A DNA stretch of 64,000 nucleotides from Chromobacterium phragmitis (GCF_003325475.1 NZ_CP029495.1:682001-746000); one strand, 5' to 3'. Shown: positions 21,411-30,191, counted from the first letter of the stretch. Made by a program: numbers and translations. Notes: generated from the sequence alone by a model not told the origin.

Positions 21411-22370
21411 GTGTTCACTTGGCTGAAAAACCGCCTGCAGCGCAACGGCCTGACCGCCTACGTCACCCATCCGGATTGCCTGCGACACAATATGGGGGTG
21501 GGCCACCCCGAATGCCCGGAGCGCCTGACCGCCATCCGGGACCAGTTGATGGCCTCGCAAATCTTCGACAGCCTGCAGGAGGTCGAAGCCCCGGAAGTCA
21601 GCTACGAGCAATTGGCTCGGGTGCATCCCCCGCGCTACGTCGAATATCTGGAGGCCTGCGCCCCCAGCGTCGGCACCTTCCGCATGGACCCGGACACCGC
21701 GATGTCGCCCGGCACGCTGATGGCCGCGCGCCGCGCCGCCGGCGCGGTGGTGAAGGCGGTGGAGCTGGTGGCAGAGGACAAGGCGCCCAATGCCTTCTGC
21801 GCGGTGCGCCCCCCCGGCCACCATGCCGAAAGCAACAAGGCGATGGGCTTCTGCTTCTTCAACAACATAGCAGTCGGCGTCACCCACGCGCTGGCGCATT
21901 ACAAGTTCGAACGGGTCGCGGTGGTGGATTTCGACGTCCACCACGGCAACGGCACCGAGGAAATCCTGCACGACGACCCGCGGGTGCTGATGGTGTCCAT
22001 CTTCCAGCACCCGTTCTACCCCTATTGCGGCGATGAGGCGATGGGGCCGAACATGCACAATGTCCCGCTGAAGGCCGGCAGCGGAGGGCGGGAGTTTCGC
22101 GAGACGGTGGAAAATGTCTGGTTGCCGCTGCTGCACGCGTTCCAGCCGCAGATGCTGTTCATCTCCGCCGGCTTCGACGCGCACAGAGAAGACGACATGG
22201 GTTCGCTGGGCCTGACGGAATCGGACTACGAGTGGGTGACCCGCCATCTGCTGCAGATAGCCGATCAATACTGCGCCGGCCGAGTGGTGTCGGTGCTGGA
22301 GGGAGGTTACGACCTGTCGGCGCTGGGCCGCAGCGTGGCCGCCCACATCCGCGTGCTGTCGGACGGTTGA
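21411..22370 (+). CDS. Histone deacetylase family protein (acetylpolyamine/acetoin-utilisation type)
   Basis: A 319-residue zinc hydrolase of the arginase/deacetylase fold. Catalytic elements are all visible: HNMGVGHPECPERL, the His pair in RPPGHHAESNKAMGFCFFNN, the zinc ligands in VVDFDVHHGNGTEEI, SAGFDAHREDDMG, and VLEGGYDLSAL. Bacterial members remove acetyl groups from polyamines, other small amines or proteins. The start is GTG 21411 with a good AGGAG site; no plausible ATG fits the conserved N-terminus. A possible link with the protein acetyltransferase ~10 kb upstream is only a thought. Confidence 0.9.
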   Translation: MFTWLKNRLQRNGLTAYVTHPDCLRHNMGVGHPECPERLTAIRDQLMASQIFDSLQEVEAPEVSYEQLARVHPPRYVEYLEACAPSVGTFRMDPDTAMSPGTLMAARRAAGAVVKAVELVAEDKAPNAFCAVRPPGHHAESNKAMGFCFFNNIAVGVTHALAHYKFERVAVVDFDVHHGNGTEEILHDDPRVLMVSIFQHPFYPYCGDEAMGPNMHNVPLKAGSGGREFRETVENVWLPLLHAFQPQMLFISAGFDAHREDDMGSLGLTESDYEWVTRHLLQIADQYCAGRVVSVLEGGYDLSALGRSVAAHIRVLSDG

Positions 22371-22386
22371 GAAGCCATTCCACAAC

Positions 22387-22416
22387 AAAAAAGCCGCCCG
22401 GCGTGGGCGGCTTTGG
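22387..22416. terminator. Bidirectional terminator between the HDAC-like gene and plsY
   Basis: AAGCCGCCC / GGGCGGCTT stem; six-base A-run on the left gives a T-run for the minus strand (plsY), and CTTT follows on the plus strand. Confidence 0.8.
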
Positions 22417-22436
22417 CTTCGCAGGGCTAACCAGCT

Positions 22437-23057
22437 TCAGCCGGCGTCGCCCTTGCCGCCTATCTTGTCTTCCTGCCCGGTCATCAGCTTGATCAGGTTG
22501 GACTTGTGGCGATGGACCACCACGATGGCGATGATGATGCAGGTTCCGAAAAATACGCTTTGCGGCCCCAGGATGAAGAAAGCGTATACCGGCACCAGCA
22601 CGCAGGCGATGATGGCGGACAGCGAAGAGATCTTCACCACGAAAGCCATGAACAACCAAGTTGCCAGCGCCGCCAGCGCCAGCCAGGCATTGATGCCGAA
22701 CAGGATGCCCACCGCGGTGGCCACGCCCTTGCCGCCCTTGAAGCCGAAGAATACCGGCCACATGTGGCCGAACAGCACCGCCAGAGCGCACAGCGCGATG
22801 CCCTGCTCGCCCAGGCCGTAACGCGGCCCAAGCCAACTGGCGAGCGCCACCGCCACCCAGCCCTTGGCCCCGTCGCCCAGCAGCGTCAGCGCCGCGGCCA
22901 GCTTCTTGCCGCTGCGCAGCACATTGGTGGCGCCAGGATTGCCGGAGCCGTAGTTGCGCGGGTCATCCATGCCCATCGCCTTGCTGACGATCACGGCGAA
23001 AGACAGCGATCCGATCAAATAGGCCGCCAGGACAAAGGCAAATGCAGTCGTGGTCAT
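22437..23057 (-). CDS. plsY: Acyl-phosphate:glycerol-3-phosphate acyltransferase PlsY
   Basis: A 206-residue polytopic inner-membrane enzyme that makes lysophosphatidate from acyl-phosphate and glycerol-3-phosphate, the first step of phospholipid synthesis in the PlsX/PlsY route. The three conserved cytoplasmic loops are visible: GSGNPGATNVLRSGKK, FGFKGGKGVATAVGIL, and the C-terminal HKSNLIKLMTGQEDK. About five to seven hydrophobic helices. Divergent from folB, a conserved neighbour in many proteobacteria. Confidence 0.95.
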   Translation of the reverse strand: MTTTAFAFVLAAYLIGSLSFAVIVSKAMGMDDPRNYGSGNPGATNVLRSGKKLAAALTLLGDGAKGWVAVALASWLGPRYGLGEQGIALCALAVLFGHMWPVFFGFKGGKGVATAVGILFGINAWLALAALATWLFMAFVVKISSLSAIIACVLVPVYAFFILGPQSVFFGTCIIIAIVVVHRHKSNLIKLMTGQEDKIGGKGDAG

Positions 23058-23141
23058 GGTGGAGCGTTATCCGTTGCATTAGAATAGAGAGCTTCGGATT
23101 TTACGGTATCAGGCGCCAAAGCCCAACCACCTGACTGACAG

Positions 23142-23501
23142 ATGGACATCATATTCCTGCGCGAAGTGCGCGCCGACACCGTGATCGGCGTGTACGACTG
23201 GGAGCGCAAAGCCGCCCAGACCATAGAAATCGATCTGGAAATCGGCATTCCCAGCGACACGCCCTGCCATAGCGACGACATCGGCGACACCATTCATTAC
23301 GGCGTGGTGGTGGAACGGCTGCGCCAATCGCTGGCCGAACAGCATTTCCTGCTGATCGAAGCGCTGGCGGAGCATATCGCCAAAATGGTGCGGGAAGAGT
23401 TCGGCGCGCCCTGGGTGAAAGTGGCGGTCACCAAACTGGGGATATTGCCTGGCGTAAAACGCGTCGGCGTTCAGATAGAGCGAGGCCACCGGCCCAACTG
23501 A
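23142..23501 (+). CDS. folB: Dihydroneopterin aldolase
   Basis: A 119-residue enzyme of folate synthesis that splits 7,8-dihydroneopterin to 6-hydroxymethyl-dihydropterin and glycolaldehyde. Motifs: LREVRADTVIGVYDWERKAAQTIEIDLEI, DTIHYGVVVERLRQ, and the substrate-binding FLLIEALAEHIAKMV with the conserved Glu. Full family length. Divergent from plsY over an 84-base gap. Confidence 0.95.
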   Translation: MDIIFLREVRADTVIGVYDWERKAAQTIEIDLEIGIPSDTPCHSDDIGDTIHYGVVVERLRQSLAEQHFLLIEALAEHIAKMVREEFGAPWVKVAVTKLGILPGVKRVGVQIERGHRPN

Positions 23502-23510
23502 GCCCCGGCG

Positions 23511-23801
23511 TCAGTCAGTGTTGAATTTCAGTCTCAGGCCGACATCCTTGCGATGGATGCGCACAGACAGATGAGTGCGTTTGCCCAAATCCACCACCGG
23601 ATTCAACTTGAGCACCTGGCTGCCGGGATCACGCTCCAGCCGCAATGGCCCGATTTGCACGACCTGCTCCTCGTATAGATCCGGCCGCTTGACCTCCTGA
23701 TCGCGCGGCGACGCGCACATCATCGCCTGGGGCAGGCAACCGGCAAAGGCCGCCTTTCCTCCCAGTCCGATGGCGAGCAGCAGCAACAGTCGGCGGCCCA
23801 T
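23511..23801 (-). CDS. Small secreted protein of unknown function
   Basis: A 96-residue protein with a clear Sec signal peptide (MGRRLLLLLAIGLGGKAAFAG, cleavage expected after AFA). The mature part of ~77 residues has two cysteines early (C22, C29), then charged and beta-rich sequence ending RVHRKDVGLRLKFNTD-like (VRIHRKDVGLRLKFNTD). I do not recognise a family. It is convergent with folB (nine-base gap) and stands alone. Composition matches neighbouring genes, so it is probably real. Confidence 0.65.
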   Translation of the reverse strand: MGRRLLLLLAIGLGGKAAFAGCLPQAMMCASPRDQEVKRPDLYEEQVVQIGPLRLERDPGSQVLKLNPVVDLGKRTHLSVRIHRKDVGLRLKFNTD

Positions 23802-23891
23802 GACCTGGCTCCACGAGTGGATACTTTAATCATGGACAAAGCGGGACCAACTTCAAGAATCACTTGAAAGCGAGACAAGCAAGCGCCGCCG

Positions 23892-24293
23892 TCAGCGGTT
23901 GCGCATGAAGTCCGCGGTGTTATAAAACGCCTCCAGCAGCTTGTCCTTCAGCCAGTCCTCCGCCACCAGTTCCCCCACCGCCTTGCGCATGCAGAACATC
24001 CACTGGTCGCGCGCGGCTTCGTCGACGGCGAAAGGCATGTGGCGCATCCGCAACCTGGGATGGCCGAAGGCTTCCATATACAGCGAAGGCCCGCCCAGCC
24101 ATCCAGACAGAAACATGAACAGCTTCTGGCTTGAACCGGCCAGGTCCGCCGGATGCATGTCGCGCAGCGGCTTCACTTCAGGCTCGCTGTCCATGATGTC
24201 GTAAAACCGGTCAGCCAACCAACGGACCACCCCTTCGCCGCCCAGCAACTGGTACGGCGTCATTTCCTGCACTTCGTTCAACTCATGCTCCAT
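23892..24293 (-). CDS. Group II truncated haemoglobin
   Basis: A 133-residue 2-over-2 globin. Group II features are visible: TPYQLLGGEGVVRWLADRFYDIMDSEPEVKPLRDMHP, KLFMFLSGWLGGPSLYMEAFGHPRLRMRHMPFAVDEAARDQWMFCM, with the proximal His in the HPRLRMRH segment and the conserved Trp of the G helix (DQW). These proteins bind O2/NO and are linked to oxidative or nitrosative stress. Single gene, upstream of dadA's 3' end only by position. Confidence 0.9.
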   Translation of the reverse strand: MEHELNEVQEMTPYQLLGGEGVVRWLADRFYDIMDSEPEVKPLRDMHPADLAGSSQKLFMFLSGWLGGPSLYMEAFGHPRLRMRHMPFAVDEAARDQWMFCMRKAVGELVAEDWLKDKLLEAFYNTADFMRNR

Positions 24294-24345
24294 CCGCCGG
24301 CGCGCTGCGGGCCGGCTCTGACTTTCAAGAATGAATGACGCGGCC

Positions 24346-25602
24346 TCACAAGCCGCAAAACGCGAACGCCAGCTTGGGCTGGCGGCCGCTGACGATTTCC
24401 GCCAGCGCCCTGCCCGACCCCGCGCCCTCGGTCCAGCCCAGCGTGCCGTGGCCGGTGTTCAGGAACAGGCGTCCGATGCGGCTCTTGCCTATCAGCGGCA
24501 CATTGCCCGGCGTAGCCGGCCGCAAGCCGCTCCAGAAGCGCGCGCGCTCCCAATCTCCGGCGGCGGGAAACAGCGCCCTTGCCCGCGACAGCAAAGCCTC
24601 GCAACGAATCGGATCCAGGCTGGACGAATAACCGGACAACTCGGCGGTGCCGGCAATGCGCAACTCGTCGCCGAGCCGGCTGAACACCAGTTTGCTCGCC
24701 TCGTCGGTCAGGCTTACCATGGGCGCGGCGATCAGACTCCTTACCGGCACCGTCGCGGAGTACCCCTTGGCCGGATAGATCGGCAGCCGCAAGCCCAACG
24801 GCGCGGCCAACAGCGGCGAGTGGCTGCCCAGCGCCAGCACGTAGGCGTCGGCGACGACTCTGTCGTAAGCGCCGTCCGGCCGGGTCACCGACACCCCGCT
24901 CAGCTCTCCGTTCGCCATCTCCAGCGCGTTGATCCGCGTATTGTAGCGGAACTCCACCCCCAGGCCTGCGGCGGACTCAGCCAAGCCGCGGGTGAAAAGG
25001 TGGACGTCTCCCGACTCGTCGTCAGGACACCAGCTGGCGCCGCTGAGCATGGGCAAGGCCGGCTCCAGCGCCGGCTCCAGCGCCAGCGCCTGCATCGGAC
25101 TGAGCACTCGCTTGTCCACACCCAGCGCCTGCAGCCGAGAGGCGGAGCGGCGCGCGTGGCGCAACTGGCAAGCGTCGTAATGCAAACTCAGAATCCCGCG
25201 CGACAAGCGGCGGTAGGTGATGCCGGTCTCCTCGCGCAGCTGGCGCATCGCATCGCGGCTGTACAGCCCCAGCGCCACCATCTGCCGGGTATTTCGCAGT
25301 TGCTGGCCCGGCAGGCACTCCGCCAGGAAGCCCGCCAGCCAGCGCCACTGCGCCGGATCTAGCCGGGGGCGGAACAGCAGCGGGGAGTCGTCGCGCCACA
25401 GCCAGCGCAAGATCTGCCATGGCGCGCCCGGATGGGCCCAAGGCTCGGACTGACTGACCGACAGCTGGCCGCCATTGGCGAAGCTGGTTTCCCGCGCCGC
25501 GCCGCAAGCGCGCTCCAGCACCACCACCTCATGCCCCATCCTGGCCAGGAACCAGGCGGAGGACACGCCCACCACGCCAGCCCCGAGAACCGCCACTCGC
25601 AT
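24346..25602 (-). CDS. dadA: D-amino-acid dehydrogenase small subunit
   Basis: A 418-residue FAD flavoprotein of the DAO family that oxidises D-amino acids (D-Ala first) and feeds electrons to the respiratory chain. N-terminal FAD-binding GAGVVGVSSAWFLARMGHEVVVLE, then ETSFANGGQLSVSQSEPWAHPGAPW (typical DadA), and the C-terminal SGLRPATPGNVPLIGKSRIGRLFLNTGHGTLGWTEGAGSGRALA. Family length is ~430. No dadX racemase gene is adjacent. Two short inverted repeats lie between it and cheR upstream. Confidence 0.93.
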   Translation of the reverse strand: MRVAVLGAGVVGVSSAWFLARMGHEVVVLERACGAARETSFANGGQLSVSQSEPWAHPGAPWQILRWLWRDDSPLLFRPRLDPAQWRWLAGFLAECLPGQQLRNTRQMVALGLYSRDAMRQLREETGITYRRLSRGILSLHYDACQLRHARRSASRLQALGVDKRVLSPMQALALEPALEPALPMLSGASWCPDDESGDVHLFTRGLAESAAGLGVEFRYNTRINALEMANGELSGVSVTRPDGAYDRVVADAYVLALGSHSPLLAAPLGLRLPIYPAKGYSATVPVRSLIAAPMVSLTDEASKLVFSRLGDELRIAGTAELSGYSSSLDPIRCEALLSRARALFPAAGDWERARFWSGLRPATPGNVPLIGKSRIGRLFLNTGHGTLGWTEGAGSGRALAEIVSGRQPKLAFAFCGL

Positions 25603-25704
25603 ACCGCCTCCATGCTAAAGATAACGGGCACGACTGGCTTGCCCGTAAGAGACGAATGGTAATGGCAATCGCGGCGGGCCGCGACTGTTTTGTCGGACAA
25701 ATGC

Positions 25705-26562
25705 CTATTTTTTCGCGTGTTCGTAGACGGTCTTGCCGCGCAAATGGAAATAATCGGACGCGAAGTAGAAATTCTCCGAATGGCCGACAAACAGCAAGCC
25801 GTCCGGCTTCAGCAGCGGCGCGAAGCGCTTGAGCACGCCGAACTGGGTATCGCGGTCAAAATAGATCATCACGTTGCGACAGAAGATGGCGTCGAACTGC
25901 TTGCGCACGCTCCAGTTTCCCTCCACCAGATTCAGCCGCTGGAAAGTGATCATATTGCGCAACGCCTGCTTGGCCTGATAGCTGCCGTCCGGCTGCTTGT
26001 CGAAATACTTGACCGCGTGCCCCGGCGGCAGGCGCGCGATCTTGTCGGCAGGATAAATCCCCTTGCGCCCCGTCTCCAGCACGCTGGTATCGAGGTCGGT
26101 GGCCAACACCGTGACATTGGGCCGGGAGGCTCCTGGAAACGCTTCCAGCGCGGTGATCGCCAGCGAGTACGGCTCCTCGCCGGTAGAGGCCGCAGCGCAC
26201 CAGATCGACAGCTCTCCGCCGGCCGCGGCCTTCTTCTTCAGATGCTCGGCCAGAATCGGAAAGTGATGCTCTTCCCGGAAGAAGAAGGTCAGATTGGTGG
26301 TCAGCGCATTGACGAACTGCTCGAACTCGCGCTTGCCGCCGATCGACTCCAGGAAATCGACGTAGGCGGCGAATCCCGGCAGCTTCAGCTCGCGGATGCG
26401 GCGCACCAGCCGGCCGTACACCATATCCTTCTTCGACGGGTTCAGCGAGATACCCGCCTCCTTGTAGATCAACTTGCGGATGCGCTCGAAATCGGCGTCC
26501 GTAAAAGAGAATTCGCGATTGAATTCGATCTTGGGCAATACCACCGGCGGCAGCTTGTTCAT
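25705..26562 (-). CDS. cheR: Chemotaxis protein methyltransferase CheR
   Basis: A 285-residue AdoMet-dependent enzyme that methylates glutamates of chemoreceptors. N-terminal CheR domain (FSFTDADFERIRKLIYKEAGISLNPSKKDMVYGRLVRRIRELKL) and catalytic domain with IWCAAASTGEEPYSLAI, VLATDLDTSVLETGRKGIYP and FDAIFCRNVMIYFD. It stands apart from other chemotaxis genes in this window, so it is an isolated copy. There is no C-terminal pentapeptide-binding beta-subdomain change that can be judged by eye. Confidence 0.94.
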   Translation of the reverse strand: MNKLPPVVLPKIEFNREFSFTDADFERIRKLIYKEAGISLNPSKKDMVYGRLVRRIRELKLPGFAAYVDFLESIGGKREFEQFVNALTTNLTFFFREEHHFPILAEHLKKKAAAGGELSIWCAAASTGEEPYSLAITALEAFPGASRPNVTVLATDLDTSVLETGRKGIYPADKIARLPPGHAVKYFDKQPDGSYQAKQALRNMITFQRLNLVEGNWSVRKQFDAIFCRNVMIYFDRDTQFGVLKRFAPLLKPDGLLFVGHSENFYFASDYFHLRGKTVYEHAKK

Positions 26563-26579
26563 GTCCTGGATTCCACAGC

Positions 26580-26607
26580 AAAAAGGCCCGGGGCAAGGGC
26601 CCGGGCC
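26580..26607 (-). terminator. Terminator of erpA
   Basis: Minus strand AGGCCCGGG / CCCGGGCCT stem followed by TTTTT, 23 bases after the erpA stop. Confidence 0.75.
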
Positions 26608-26629
26608 TGGTTCTTACCTGCGTTCAGTA

Positions 26630-26983
26630 TCACACCGAGAACGAAGAACCACAACCGCAAGTGGTGGTGGCGTTCGGGTTGCGGATCACGAACTGCGAGC
26701 CTTCCAGGCTTTCCTGATAATCGATCTCGGCGCCGACCAGGTACTGGTAGCTCATCGGATCGACCAGAAAGGTCACCCCCTGGCGCTCGATCGCCGTATC
26801 GTCCTCATTGGCGATCTCGTCGAACGTGAAGCCGTACTGGAAGCCGGAACAGCCGCCGCCGGTGACGAACACGCGCAGTTTCAGATCGGGATTGCCCTCT
26901 TCAGCGATCAGATCCTGCACCTTGGCGCAGGCGCTGTCGGTGAAGTTGATCGGGCTCGGCATTTCGGTAGCAGCTTCTGTCAT
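26630..26983 (-). CDS. erpA: A-type iron-sulfur cluster insertion protein ErpA
   Basis: A 117-residue carrier that delivers Fe-S clusters to apoproteins. The three cluster-ligand cysteines are present: C45 ([11 protein letters not shown]), C109 and C111 (TCGCGSSF). The [38 protein letters not shown] segment fits ErpA better than IscA or SufA. Stands alone between cheR and argC; divergent partners absent. Confidence 0.93.
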   Translation of the reverse strand: MTEAATEMPSPINFTDSACAKVQDLIAEEGNPDLKLRVFVTGGGCSGFQYGFTFDEIANEDDTAIERQGVTFLVDPMSYQYLVGAEIDYQESLEGSQFVIRNPNATTTCGCGSSFSV

Positions 26984-27079
26984 GTGTAACCTCGCAATTC
27001 AATCGGGCCGGTCGCGGCCATTCACCCACTATTTTAGTCGGATATCGGGGCGAATGGCGAGCGTTCAAGTCCCGCCCGC

Positions 27080-28108
27080 TCAAGGCAGCAACGGCACCAC
27101 GTCCAGACCCGCGCCCTCCTGCAGGCCGAACATCAGGTTCATGTTCTGCACCGCCTGGCCGGCAGCGCCCTTGACCAGATTGTCGATCACCGACAACACC
27201 ACCACAGTGTCGCCCCCCTGCGGCCGGTGCGCCGCGATGCGGCACAGATTGGCGCCGCGCACCGAACGCGTTTCCGGATGACTGCCGGCAGGCAAGACAT
27301 CGACGAAGGCTTCGCCGGCGTAGCGCTGCTCGAACAGGCGCTGCAGGTCGACATCCTTGGTCAACCTCGCGTACAACGTCGCGTGGATGCCGCGTATCAT
27401 CGGCGTCAGATGCGGCACGAAGGTCAACCCCACCGGTTTGCCATTCGCCCTGGCCAGTCCCTGGCGGATTTCAGGCAAATGGCGGTGGCCCGACACGCCA
27501 TAGGCCTTGAACGAGTCGCCGGCCTCGGCGAGCAGCGCGCCGATCTCGCCCTTGCGGCCCGCGCCGGACACGCCCGATTTGCAATCGGCGATCAGGCTGG
27601 ACGCATCAATCGCGCCCGCCTCGATCAGCGGCAGAAAACCCAGCTGCACCGCAGTCGGATAGCAGCCCGGATTCGCCACCAGCCGGGCGCTGCGGATCGC
27701 CTCCCGGTTCGCTTCCGGCAGGCCGTAGACGGCATCAGCCACCAAATGCGGCGCGGCATGCTTGACGCCATACCACTTCTCCCACTCGAACACGTCCTTG
27801 ATGCGGAAGTCGGCGGCCAGATCCACCACCCGCACCCCAGCGTCCAGCAGCGCCGCTGCCTCCTGCATCGCGATGCCATTGGGCGTAGCGAAGAACACCA
27901 CGTCGCAATCCAGCAGCCTGGCTTCGTCCGGCGTGGTGAAGGCCAGATCAATGCGACCGCGCAGGCTGGGAAACATTTCATCGACGCGAATGCCCGCGTC
28001 CTTGCGCGAAGTCACCGCCGCCACGCTGGCGTCAGGGTGCCTGGCCAACAAACGCAATAGCTCGACGCCGGTGTACCCGGTGCCTCCGACGATCCCAACC
28101 TTGATCAT
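27080..28108 (-). CDS. argC: N-acetyl-gamma-glutamyl-phosphate reductase
   Basis: A 342-residue NADPH enzyme, third step of arginine synthesis. Rossmann start [25 protein letters not shown] and active-site Cys in [14 protein letters not shown], plus [20 protein letters not shown]. Family length (~340). No other arg genes are adjacent. A sigma-70-like promoter with a 24-base palindrome sits 20-65 bases upstream. Confidence 0.97.
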   Translation of the reverse strand: MIKVGIVGGTGYTGVELLRLLARHPDASVAAVTSRKDAGIRVDEMFPSLRGRIDLAFTTPDEARLLDCDVVFFATPNGIAMQEAAALLDAGVRVVDLAADFRIKDVFEWEKWYGVKHAAPHLVADAVYGLPEANREAIRSARLVANPGCYPTAVQLGFLPLIEAGAIDASSLIADCKSGVSGAGRKGEIGALLAEAGDSFKAYGVSGHRHLPEIRQGLARANGKPVGLTFVPHLTPMIRGIHATLYARLTKDVDLQRLFEQRYAGEAFVDVLPAGSHPETRSVRGANLCRIAAHRPQGGDTVVVLSVIDNLVKGAAGQAVQNMNLMFGLQEGAGLDVVPLLP

Positions 28109-28126
28109 GGCCAGCCTTTATGTAAA

Positions 28127-28150
28127 AAAATGTCGCAAAGGCGACATTTT
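28127..28150. promoter_or_regulatory. Palindrome over the argC promoter/start region
   Basis: AAAATGTCGC-AAAG-GCGACATTTT: perfect ten-base arms with a four-base centre. On the minus strand it overlaps the -10 hexamer and likely transcription start of argC and ends in a T-run toward argC, so it could be an operator or a second terminator for rplM-rpsI. Confidence 0.5.
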
Positions 28151-28174
28151 AGACAGGCCGCGCTGTAGCGGCAA
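28146..28174 (-). promoter_or_regulatory. Probable sigma-70 promoter of argC
   Basis: Minus strand TTGCCG (28174-28169), 17-base spacer, TAAAAT (28151-28146). Predicted start near 28139, giving a leader of about 30 bases. Confidence 0.5.
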
Positions 28175-28184
28175 GCATACAAAT

Positions 28185-28214
28185 AGAAAAAACCGCCAGG
28201 CAAGCCAGGCGGTT
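28185..28214 (-). terminator. Terminator of rplM-rpsI
   Basis: AACCGCC / GGCGGTT outer stem with internal GGC/GCC pairing, followed by TTTTTTC on the minus strand, 24 bases after rpsI. Confidence 0.8.
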
Positions 28215-28237
28215 CTTTCTTTGCAGAATCCTTGCGA

Positions 28238-28630
28238 TTAACGCTTGGAGAACTGCTTGGCGCGGCGTGCTTTGCGCAGACCGACCTTTTTACGCTCAAC
28301 TTCGCGAGCGTCGCGGGTTACGTAACCAGCGGCGGACAGCGCGGCCTTCAGGGCTGCGTCGAAGTCGATCAGAGCGCGGGTGATGCCGTGGCGGATCGCG
28401 CCGGCTTGGCCGGTTTCGCCACCGCCAACCACGTTTACCTTGATGTCGAAGGATTCGACGTTCTCGGTCAGAACCAGCGGCTGGCGGATAACCATGCGAC
28501 CGGTTTCGCGGGCGAAATACTCGTCAACCGGCTTGCCGTTAACGATGATTTGGCCGGAACCCTTTTGCATGAACACGCGAGCCACGGAGCTCTTGCGACG
28601 GCCAGTGCCGTAGTAGTATTTACCGTTCAT
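28238..28630 (-). CDS. rpsI: 30S ribosomal protein S9
   Basis: A 130-residue ribosomal protein. [29 protein letters not shown] at the N-terminus, [24 protein letters not shown] in the middle, and the basic tail [18 protein letters not shown] that reaches the P-site tRNA. Second gene of the conserved rplM-rpsI operon. Confidence 0.98.
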   Translation of the reverse strand: MNGKYYYGTGRRKSSVARVFMQKGSGQIIVNGKPVDEYFARETGRMVIRQPLVLTENVESFDIKVNVVGGGETGQAGAIRHGITRALIDFDAALKAALSAAGYVTRDAREVERKKVGLRKARRAKQFSKR

Positions 28631-28645
28631 TGTTAAGCCTTAAAA

Positions 28646-29074
28646 TCAGATTTCCAGCACTTTGGGCTGTTGGGCGGCATGCGGGTGCTCGGCACCGGAG
28701 TACACCTTGAGCTTCTTGATCATGGCGTAGCCCAGCGGACCCTTAGGCAGCATGCCTTTCACGGCCTTTTCCAGAACGCGTTCCGGGAACTGGTTTTGCA
28801 GCTCGGTGAAAGTGCGCTCGTAGATACCGCCCGGGTAACCGGAGTGACGGTAGTACTTCTTGTCTTGAGCCTTGGTACCGGTCACGCGCAGCTTCTCGAC
28901 GTTCACCACGACGATGAAATCGCCGGTATCGACGTGCGGAGTGAATTCCGGCTTGTGTTTGCCACGCAGGCGGCGGGCGATTTCGGCAGCCAGGCGACCC
29001 AGCACCTTATCGGCGGCGTCGACCACGTACCATTCGCGCTTTACCTCATGCGGCTTGGCAGAAAAGGTCTTCAT
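28646..29074 (-). CDS. rplM: 50S ribosomal protein L13
   Basis: A 142-residue ribosomal protein with [58 protein letters not shown] and the terminal [34 protein letters not shown]. First gene of rplM-rpsI with a consensus promoter upstream. Confidence 0.98.
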   Translation of the reverse strand: MKTFSAKPHEVKREWYVVDAADKVLGRLAAEIARRLRGKHKPEFTPHVDTGDFIVVVNVEKLRVTGTKAQDKKYYRHSGYPGGIYERTFTELQNQFPERVLEKAVKGMLPKGPLGYAMIKKLKVYSGAEHPHAAQQPKVLEI

Positions 29075-29108
29075 GGAACTCTTCCATCGTAATTCTTGAA
29101 AGTTACGG

Positions 29109-29138
29109 ATTCTAGTGCAGTGGCCGCCCTGCTGTCAA
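29109..29138 (-). promoter_or_regulatory. Sigma-70 promoter of rplM-rpsI
   Basis: Minus strand TTGACA (29138-29133), 18-base spacer, TAGAAT (29114-29109), 35 bases upstream of the rplM start. Confidence 0.7.
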
Positions 29139-29202
29139 ACCCTTGTGCGGCAACAGATTTCCATACGGCGGCAAACGGCGGAAATCGACCCGAAAACGGG
29201 CC

Positions 29203-29306
29203 AAAAAAAAAGCGCAACGCTGATGCGTGTTGCGCCAAGTTCCACCTAAGAAGGAGGATGGAGGAGACAACACCAGGAACGCCACAGTGCGTAACGCCCT
29301 GATGCA
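29203..29306 (-). ncRNA. Candidate trans-acting small RNA with CU-rich anti-Shine-Dalgarno loop
   Basis: The 376-base gap between deoD and rplM holds a self-contained transcription unit on the minus strand. A promoter (29313-29341) predicts a start near 29306. The RNA would contain CUCCUCC-AUCCUCC (29251-29268), a perfect complement to Shine-Dalgarno sequences, placed in a loop closed by GUUCC/GGAAC. It ends in a strong terminator: GCGCAAC/GUUGCGC stem followed by nine U (29203-29211). Total about 104 nt. No plausible ORF is present. The plan resembles CU-rich sRNAs such as the Neisseria sibling sRNAs or CcsR-type RNAs, but I do not recognise this one as a named family. Confidence 0.65.
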
Positions 29307-29312
29307 ATACCG

Positions 29313-29341
29313 ATTATCGGTATCCCATCGGGATTAGGCAA
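29313..29341 (-). promoter_or_regulatory. Promoter of the candidate small RNA
   Basis: Minus strand TTGCCT (29341-29336), 17-base spacer, GATAAT (29318-29313). It lies downstream of the deoD terminator, so it would start an independent transcript. Confidence 0.6.
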
Positions 29342-29404
29342 GCACTTTTTGTGCAGTGCACGATAAGCGATGTGCGCAGATGAGACACCCCAACCCTGCA
29401 AGCG

Positions 29405-29432
29405 AAAACGGACGCCTGCCGGCGTCCGTTTT
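29405..29432 (-). terminator. Terminator of the deo operon
   Basis: AAAACGGACGCC / GGCGTCCGTTTT twelve-base stem with a four-base loop, 18 bases after the deoD stop, T-rich on the minus strand. Confidence 0.88.
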
Positions 29433-29450
29433 TCAAAGGCTTTCAGTGAT

Positions 29451-30161
29451 TTACAGCTTGATCGCGGCGTCCAGCGCCACTTCCATCATGTCGCGGAAGG
29501 ACGTCTGGCGCTCCTCGGCGCTGGTGGCCTCGCCAGTCGGGATGATGTCGGACACGGTCAGAATGCCGGCCGCGCGCGCGCCGTACTGGGCAGCCACGGC
29601 GTAGATGCCAGCCAGCTCCATCTCGATCACGTTCACCTGCATCCTGGAGAGCACGTCCAGCATGTTGGGCTGCACGCCGTAGAACAGGTCGGCGGAGAAT
29701 ACGTTGCCCACCGTCACCTTCTTGCCCTGCTCGGCGGCGGTGTCCACCAGGGTGCGCAACAAGGTGTAGTCGGCGATGGCGGCGTAGTCGTGATCGTTGA
29801 AGCGCATGCGGTTCACCTTGCTGTCGGTGGACGCGCCCATGGCGATGAACAGCTCGCGCAGCTTGATGTCCGGCGTCACCGCGCCGCAGGAGCCGATGCG
29901 GATGATGTTCTTGACGCCGTAGTCCTTGATCAGCTCGGTGGTGTAGATGCTGGCCGACGGAATGCCCATGCCGTGCGCCATCACCGACAGACGCTTGCCC
30001 TTGTAGGTGCCGGTGTAGCCGAACACATTGCGCACGTTGGTGACCCGCTCGGCGCCTTCCAGGAAGGTTTCGGCGATCAGCTGGGCGCGCAGCGGGTCGC
30101 CCGGCATCAGTACGGTTTCGGCGAAGGCGCCGTCTTTGGCGTTGATATGCGGGGTAGCCAT
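29451..30161 (-). CDS. deoD: Purine-nucleoside phosphorylase DeoD
   Basis: A 236-residue hexameric-type PNP that cleaves purine (deoxy)nucleosides with phosphate. Motifs: [63 protein letters not shown], and [22 protein letters not shown], followed by [21 protein letters not shown] with the catalytic Asp. Start at MATPHIN has an AGGAGA site. Last gene of deoC-deoA-deoB-deoD. Confidence 0.97.
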   Translation of the reverse strand: MATPHINAKDGAFAETVLMPGDPLRAQLIAETFLEGAERVTNVRNVFGYTGTYKGKRLSVMAHGMGIPSASIYTTELIKDYGVKNIIRIGSCGAVTPDIKLRELFIAMGASTDSKVNRMRFNDHDYAAIADYTLLRTLVDTAAEQGKKVTVGNVFSADLFYGVQPNMLDVLSRMQVNVIEMELAGIYAVAAQYGARAAGILTVSDIIPTGEATSAEERQTSFRDMMEVALDAAIKL

Positions 30162-30191
30162 TGAAGGTCTCCTCTTTTTAGATGTTTGGGC

